This document shows positions 57,353 through 64,000 of a stretch of 64,000 nt of DNA, piece by piece. This DNA is from Phoronis australis (taxonomy: Eukaryota; Phoronida; Phoronidae): contig NMRA01000790.1 in assembly GCA_002633005.1 (NCBI GenBank), positions 1 through 64,000 on the forward strand, given 5' to 3'. The notes beneath the pieces are model-generated. The model had not been told where the DNA came from and made no database searches. It worked only from the letters and a program-made list of their open reading frames with translations. The stretch's first letter is position 1. Each line of letters opens with the position of its first letter. The position numbers were made by a program, and so were the translations under genes.

Positions 57353-60194
57353 ACTGTCTAATAAATTACCTCGCTACTTACTCCACGTTTTCGATGTAGG
57401 GTAACTAATGCTCCTACGCCGCTTTTAATCGTTTTGAGGTCGCAAACTATGGTAAAACGTAAGTAATTATTAGTTTCGTATTCTTGTCAGCTGTCCATTG
57501 TCATGCACAGTGCGACAACTCAGGTTCCGCCTTACCGTTGTTATCGAAAATCTGCGTGAATCTGTTTCTTCTCGGCTTAAAAGTCGGATCAGTTGCACTT
57601 GTGCAAATTATTATGGAATATACTGAGTGCAGGTGAGACTGTATGATCAGCAGATTTTGATACACTTTAAAACGTCAAAGTTTTCATCACGTCGTTATTC
57701 TGTTTTTTTAAAGTAAAGACATGCCAACGAAAGGATATAGCGCAAGTTATCTACAGTAACTGTGGTCCTAAAATCAGAACATCTCATTCACACGAAAGTT
57801 CTCGAGAAATTTGCAGTGCCATTCTATGTGAACTACCCATGTTGCGCATACTGTATATTCGTTCATACCATTAGTCATCCGTATTCTTCGGAGACCCAAT
57901 TGCCCCATGGGTAATGCAATGGCACATGAGAGAAATGCGAGAAATAAATTTTACTCGAGAATGCGTTGGATTGTTTTGCTCTATTATGTCTTACATCAGT
58001 CACAAATTCAGTGAGGTTCACCTTCTTTCCTCTCGTTCAAGTTATTATTTCCATCAAGTGTACTAAAATTACACGTGTAGGTCATGTAACCTCACTTAAA
58101 TGTGCAGTGATTGCTGCAATTTTTTCAATAGTACATCTAGGTTATAATTCTGTAAAAAATTACTAAACTTCCAAGGAGTTTTGTTCAACGGAGTTGAAAT
58201 CTTTAATTGTTAATTGCCTCTTCTCCAAGTCTGTTTTGAGTAGTGTTCATTACAACGGTTTAAACATGTAATTGCCAAGGATTATGTAACTTGTAGATAG
58301 CACGATTAAAGTATTGGATTTGGGACTGCATTGATCGAGATCACGTGTACATTTTGGATCTTGGCCACACGTCAACATGTTGAAGTGAGGACCTTGTACG
58401 GTTTCAGATGTGTCAACAGTTTTTGTTGAATCCACAATTTTTACATCAGTATGGGGCGTGCCATTTAGAAAATTAGGACTTTTCGAGTACCATGGGTCAT
58501 GTTTTTAGCCTTCTAGTGTGAAATCAATCATAGATATTTTACGATTTGTATGCAGCAGTGAATCTATGTTTGATGCAAGGGTCCCCTACATTGGGCAATT
58601 GCTAATAACCTGCAATCCGTGCAAAAAACGAGCTTTTTCCTTAAAACATTTACCGCTACAAAATTTGTGACAATTAGTTCTTCTCATCCCGCATGAGAAT
58701 TGTACACGTATTACAAGCTGAAGGCGTGAACGTATCACGAAGCAAAGCCATTCTCTAAGGGCATTACTGACCATTTGATGAGGAGGGACCTTACAAAAGA
58801 AAGCATGGACAATACATGGGAATGATGGAGTTGTGTGCATCATTGCAAATATTTATAGCGAGAGTAAAGTTAATAAAACTTTCGCGTTCAACTCCCAACA
58901 AGACAAGGACGTTCTGTAACATGATCTGAAGAGATTACAAAATAAATGTTCCGTCCTTGACATTATTGTGCGCCTTTTTATTCCTTCCACGTCCGTCTTA
59001 TCCCAAGTCTATGCCCATATTACATGATGCACGTTTCGCTGAAATCTGCCGTTGTTTTCAAATAAACCATCCCGCCGAGAAACTGTTCGTCATGAAGTCT
59101 GAACACTATGGGTTACATTATTAGCTTAGAGATTTTCATTTTGAGAATTTTTAAATAGCATATTTATACGTGATATCAGACCTAATTAACATTTTAAATG
59201 TTGAAAACCGATAATAAGCCTGATTTTAAAGGTTAAGAAGATAGCTTGCTTGAATATAACCCTACTTCATTGATATATTCAAATTAAAAAGTGTTGAACA
59301 TTAGTTGCACATTTGGCTCTCGACTGTGAAGTATCAAAGACAGATGACGACGGTATCGTAAAATTCGTATGAAATTCAATCCGGAAATTTTATCGACAAT
59401 ATTCTCATTCTTACAAATTAACAAGAGGTCCCACGACAGATCAAAAATGGGATAAACAATCTAAACATGTAGCAGTTACGTTATTAGCAATGGTAGGTAA
59501 ATTTCAGCAAACTTGAAATGACTTCTTCATTACTGTTTTTTGGTATTGTGACGTACTTTTGCAGTGAAGCCTTATTTTTTCAAAAAAAGTGATGGGAATA
59601 TGGGGCTGAAAGTGAGATGCAGGATGTTGTGAAAGTGGCAACACGCCATTGTTTAAGAATACTGATACTGTAATAAAACAGAAGCTGTATCAAATGGTTG
59701 TTGGTGGAAAATGAAATTTCTATATTTTTTGGGCGTACGTTGTTATAGTACTGTGGCGGCGAAGTCAAATCAATTTAAGCGATTAACTAACTTCTCAGAT
59801 TGGAATCGCAAAGTGCAAAGAAGGTCACCCGTTTCTAAAACAACCCAATCCTTCCTACATGTAATTCATTGTTGTTTTTGGTTTCGTCCTCGTCAGATAT
59901 TACATCCTACACTTAGCAATCAGTAACACCTGTTGAAGAAATTTTTCCTTTAGAAGGTGTTTTATTTGTGATTTTTTGCAAAATAAATTGTTTAAGCAAA
60001 CCTATAACTAGCACATTGGAATTTTTATGAATATGTTTGCTAACTTACTGTGTTCTATTGCGATGTTGGCGCAGGAATCGAGTAAATACCGTGAGCTAAT
60101 ATCTGTAAATGCAGCACACCCAGCAACGTCCATTAAAATGACTCCTTATTGATTGTAGTTCACCCTGACTCAATACCTATTTTCTAATTCACAG
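57353..60194 (+). other. Intron upstream of exon B2
   Basis: 57353-58450 parallels 33.0-34.1 kb and 59396-60194 parallels 42.1-42.9 kb. The 0.9 kb between (58450-59395) occupies the place of the 8-kb foldback-like block and shows nothing recognisable. Confidence 0.55.
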
Positions 60195-60308
60195 AATGGT
60201 TGTACCCCACTTCACGCAGCAGCACCAGAGAAACCATTCCTGTATTACTACCCAGAACGGGTAAAGTTGCTTCTAGATCACAAAGCTAACGTGAATGCAG
60301 TGGATAAG
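60195..60308 (+). CDS. Ankyrin-repeat exon B2 (38 residues)
   Basis: Acceptor TAATTCACAG, donor AAG|GTAGGA, 114 nt, phase 0. Encodes NGCTPLHAAAPEKPFLYYYP, then ERVKLLLDHKANVNAVDK. The inter-helix loop is five residues longer than the 33-residue standard. It pairs with exon B1. Confidence 0.82.
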
Positions 60309-62012
60309 GTAGGAAACAGGTAGTGATGTGACAGGATTCAAACTAAAAACGACATACCAATCAGCCTGTTATATTTATCAATACTTTTTGTAGACATCAA
60401 TTATTTTAAGACGCTCTATATTGCTGCACAGTATAGTATGCCTTTGTACTTAATATTGGGAGCATTACTATATTACATCATCAGTTTAGATAAGTTTTTG
60501 AATGATGGAGGTGGGAGGTTAAATTTATTGTGACGTCATCATGTGGTTTATTGGAATATCTCCATCACAGTATATACCATTGGGAAACTGGTTCACCTAT
60601 AGCAGAATCACTGCTTTTTCAAGCTTGGAATATTTGGTTATGTTTCACTAGGCTTACCTTATAAACTTGCGTTCAGACAAACGATAGATTTACTTCATCA
60701 CTGCCTATCACTGGAAATAATCACAGTGATGAAAAGCATAAGGGCTGGATCAGTTCTTCCAGCGTCAGTCAGACGCGTTCATGTTTTTCAGGTGATGGGA
60801 TGTCCATTGTGAGCTTGTTATGCATATATATGTATGCAGTGGTACGACAAAATATAATGTGTTTCGTTATTCCATTACATGACAGAGTTTTTTACTGTGC
60901 TCTGATACTAGTCCTCAAGTTTCATTGTTTAATGCCAAGTTTGCTCACCTGATGGCTGCTTCAGTGGAGACTGGGTTGAGAGTAACATAAGACAATAGTG
61001 TTTTAGCATAGTATTTGCGACATAGAAAGAGTTGTTATAAATGATCAACAGTAATATTTCACATATACATGTAATAACATTTCGCATTAATTGGAAATTT
61101 CGGTCACAATGGATCTTAACATATGCGTTACTATTGGTCCAAAGCCTCAAAGTTCAAACAAGCTGTTCAAGTTGAAATGCTCAAAAGCATAATTTTGCGT
61201 CATAGTGGAACATTCACTATTTGTATTTTTAACTTGATTAAAAGTAAATGAATTCATAGTGGGTTTTCTTGAGCAAACAATCCTATGTGTGGTCAACAAA
61301 GTTAAACTGCTGTTATTCGGACGCTGCAGGACCACCTTCGTCATATAATGTTGACCTTTTTAGCACATACTCTTTTTACACTATGAAGTGTTCATGTATG
61401 TTAGGGATTAGGGAGTGGTTTGTATTTCGACTAAACCAGGGATCCGAGTCTTGCATGCTATCAGCGTGAATGCAAGCCTCAGCATTAAGTACAGTGTATG
61501 TTCCTAACAACTTTTGAATATTGAATATTCACTATTTCATTCTGCTATTTCTACACATTTTATCATGCTGTCGTTTCCATGTGGTTAAAGGGTGACCTGA
61601 GTGAGTGTTGTAATGTAACTTGATTATAATGTCAGTGGAACACTGGGCAACCCATAGCACTGCATCTTACTTAGTATTGTCACGCACTTGGGGAACTGTG
61701 TCCGTGACAACGATAGCGGGCACACAATGCGCCATTTCAGATCACGTTCTCACTCATTTTCTGTCTTCAATCACCAGACCTGAGCCAGAGCAGGCTAGCC
61801 TGTAGGTATGTCTTATTGGAAAGTCACTCAGCGAGGTAATAAGATTATGAAATATGAACAAAGTGTAAAAAATGCCTGAACTGCCACAGGTCCGTGAGTC
61901 GAGGAGGGCATGAATCGGGGAGGGGGTTGTCTAGGAGTGTTGTGGTCGAGGGGATGAGGTGGCTTTAGAACAATCCGTAGAATAAATGTACAGCACACAT
62001 CACGAATTTTTG
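60309..62012 (+). other. Intron downstream of exon B2
   Basis: 60309-61660 parallels 43051-44400. 61680-61985 then switches to the family at 55020-55330 (TGTCCGTGACAACGATAGCG and the G-rich tract). No gene recognised. Confidence 0.55.
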
Positions 62013-62195
62013 GCCGACCGGTCGGAAATTGGTCGACGACCGGCCGTCGACCGGTCGGCAAATTAGCCGACCGGTCGGCTAAAAATTAGCCGACCGGCAG
62101 CCGCCCGCAGTGCCGACTCATAAAGCGACCCCACAGCCGACCCTTCAGCCGACCCTTTAGCCAACCGGCCATCAGGCGACCAGCTGGTCGGCTGC
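62013..62195. repeat. CCGACCGGTCGG palindrome cluster
   Basis: GCCGACCGGTCGG-type 12-mers and half-sites (CCGACC, CGACCGG) recur about every 10-25 bp. CCGACCGGTCGG is a perfect palindrome and occurs with AAATTAG/AAAATTAG spacers. GC content is far above the surroundings. Confidence 0.85.
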
Positions 62196-62315
62196 TATTG
62201 TTAGGCTAGAGTAGCAGTTGCGTAATAGGTTGTCAGGCTCATACCACTTTGCGTGTCGATGCATATTCGTCTTAGCACAGGGTCAAATAAATTAACCTAG
62301 TTTTGCTGTCTCGGT

Positions 62316-63222
62316 NNNNNNNNNNNNNNNNNNNNNNNNNNNNNNNNNNNNNNNNNNNNNNNNNNNNNNNNNNNNNNNNNNNNNNNNNNNNNNNNNNNNN
62401 NNNNNNNNNNNNNNNNNNNNNNNNNNNNNNNNNNNNNNNNNNNNNNNNNNNNNNNNNNNNNNNNNNNNNNNNNNNNNNNNNNNNNNNNNNNNNNNNNNNN
62501 NNNNNNNNNNNNNNNNNNNNNNNNNNNNNNNNNNNNNNNNNNNNNNNNNNNNNNNNNNNNNNNNNNNNNNNNNNNNNNNNNNNNNNNNNNNNNNNNNNNN
62601 NNNNNNNNNNNNNNNNNNNNNNNNNNNNNNNNNNNNNNNNNNNNNNNNNNNNNNNNNNNNNNNNNNNNNNNNNNNNNNNNNNNNNNNNNNNNNNNNNNNN
62701 NNNNNNNNNNNNNNNNNNNNNNNNNNNNNNNNNNNNNNNNNNNNNNNNNNNNNNNNNNNNNNNNNNNNNNNNNNNNNNNNNNNNNNNNNNNNNNNNNNNN
62801 NNNNNNNNNNNNNNNNNNNNNNNNNNNNNNNNNNNNNNNNNNNNNNNNNNNNNNNNNNNNNNNNNNNNNNNNNNNNNNNNNNNNNNNNNNNNNNNNNNNN
62901 NNNNNNNNNNNNNNNNNNNNNNNNNNNNNNNNNNNNNNNNNNNNNNNNNNNNNNNNNNNNNNNNNNNNNNNNNNNNNNNNNNNNNNNNNNNNNNNNNNNN
63001 NNNNNNNNNNNNNNNNNNNNNNNNNNNNNNNNNNNNNNNNNNNNNNNNNNNNNNNNNNNNNNNNNNNNNNNNNNNNNNNNNNNNNNNNNNNNNNNNNNNN
63101 NNNNNNNNNNNNNNNNNNNNNNNNNNNNNNNNNNNNNNNNNNNNNNNNNNNNNNNNNNNNNNNNNNNNNNNNNNNNNNNNNNNNNNNNNNNNNNNNNNNN
63201 NNNNNNNNNNNNNNNNNNNNNN
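62316..63222. other. Assembly gap (N run)
   Basis: 907 consecutive N. The bases just right of it, CCCCCCTAAATCCGCCTATG, resemble ends of common invertebrate repeats, so the gap probably sits in a repeat. Confidence 0.99.
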
Positions 63223-64000
63223 CCCCCCTAAATCCGCCTATGCACTCCAACAAACAAAAATAGGCACATATCTTGAATTTGCACAAAACTAGAAAGGAAA
63301 ATGTCAAAAGTAAAGTCGAGCTCGATTTCAAGTGTAAAGATTGTGGCCCGTGTCCTGGTGTTATGTGAGTCACGGACCGCAACGTGACACATGCAATTTT
63401 GCACCTTGGATCACGACGAGTCAGGTTGCACATTCATTATACCATTTGAGCAAGGTTACCAAGAATTTACGTCTTGCGATCGAGTAGATACCGATGTGAC
63501 TTGTATGATTTGACTATGACAACTGTCACTCAAACAGGGGGCATTCAGACGTGGGGTGCCGAAACATTTCCATAAGATTAAAGTGCTTAAGATCACCAAT
63601 TTCATATGACATAGGCCTACTCAACAACAACCCCACCACTCGATCATATGTCAAATTAGAACATCCGCAAACACTAACTGACGACACAGGACAACCAATC
63701 ACAGTTGTAGTCATCCCTCATTGCGTTCATTGTAAAAAGTCGTCAGGTATTGCTGCTCGTTTTCTCAGGTTTGTGGTATGACAAAAAATGGCGATCCGAG
63801 GTGTTTGTTATTGCTGTGGCACGTCGTGACTCTTTTCACTTTTACGCGCAACAACAAATCGCGGATATGGCACACGTTTGTACCAGAAACTCGCGCGTTA
63901 GTAACATGCGGACACACTGGCTCTGACTGTGTTCCTACGTCGATCACACTCATGTCCCTGGAGCCAAGAAATTTTAATTTTTCATCTAGGTTTTCGTTCA
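63223..64000. other. No recognisable gene
   Basis: Short overlapping frames on both strands without known motifs, start context or splice structure. Confidence 0.4.

Noticed and set aside
62297-63433. 378- and 329-codon frames
   Set aside because: They consist of N in the assembly gap.

Overview
The window looks like nuclear DNA of an invertebrate animal, probably a marine deuterostome or lophotrochozoan. Genes are split by GT/AG introns, the DNA is AT-rich and full of decayed transposons, TACATGTA and TAGGCCTA words are frequent, and the recognisable protein families (P2X7-type ballast domain, THAP, single-exon ankyrin repeats) are ones that expand in such genomes. The species cannot be named from the sequence. 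The assembly has three isolated single-N joins (9724, 11246, 18949) and one gap (62316-63222).

Left third (1-19 kb). A 430-bp satellite-like tandem repeat is cut exactly at a TTAA. Inward from that point lie a two-exon P2X7 ballast-domain gene on the + strand (1714-3116) and, converging on it from the other side, a multi-exon THAP/DDE-transposase-like gene on the - strand (18587 down to 7452). Terminal inverted repeats AAGGGAACTGTA (1464) and AAGGGGACTGTA (reverse complement, ending 18870), each next to TTAA, bracket both genes, and each gene starts about 250-280 bp from its terminus. I propose a large TTAA-target (Kolobok-like) transposon that carries a P2X7-ballast gene as cargo. A 3.4-3.6 kb block of the transposase gene appears twice around a single N, which is probably an uncollapsed haplotype.

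Right two thirds (19-62 kb). A large ankyrin-repeat gene crosses the region on the + strand. Only five exons are visible (21571, 23964, 30104, 42943, 60195). Each encodes one 33-38-residue repeat in phase 0 and ends in a GT donor. They sit in introns built from duplicated kilobase units. Because the units are paralogous, insertions can be read against empty sites: a deleted LTR retroelement with 5-bp target duplication GAGTG (19695-20481), a 240-bp MITE (28311-28550), a LINE fragment (30263-31339), an 8-kb foldback-like inverted array of GCGGAACCGTTCCGC palindromes (34125-42093), a 4.0-kb TTAA element carrying a decayed orphan-family ORF (49474-53505), and a 1.87-kb TTAA element carrying a THAP exon (55482-57348).

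The right end holds a palindromic GC-rich patch, the gap, and about 0.8 kb without recognisable genes. Most of the remaining DNA is intron or repeat.
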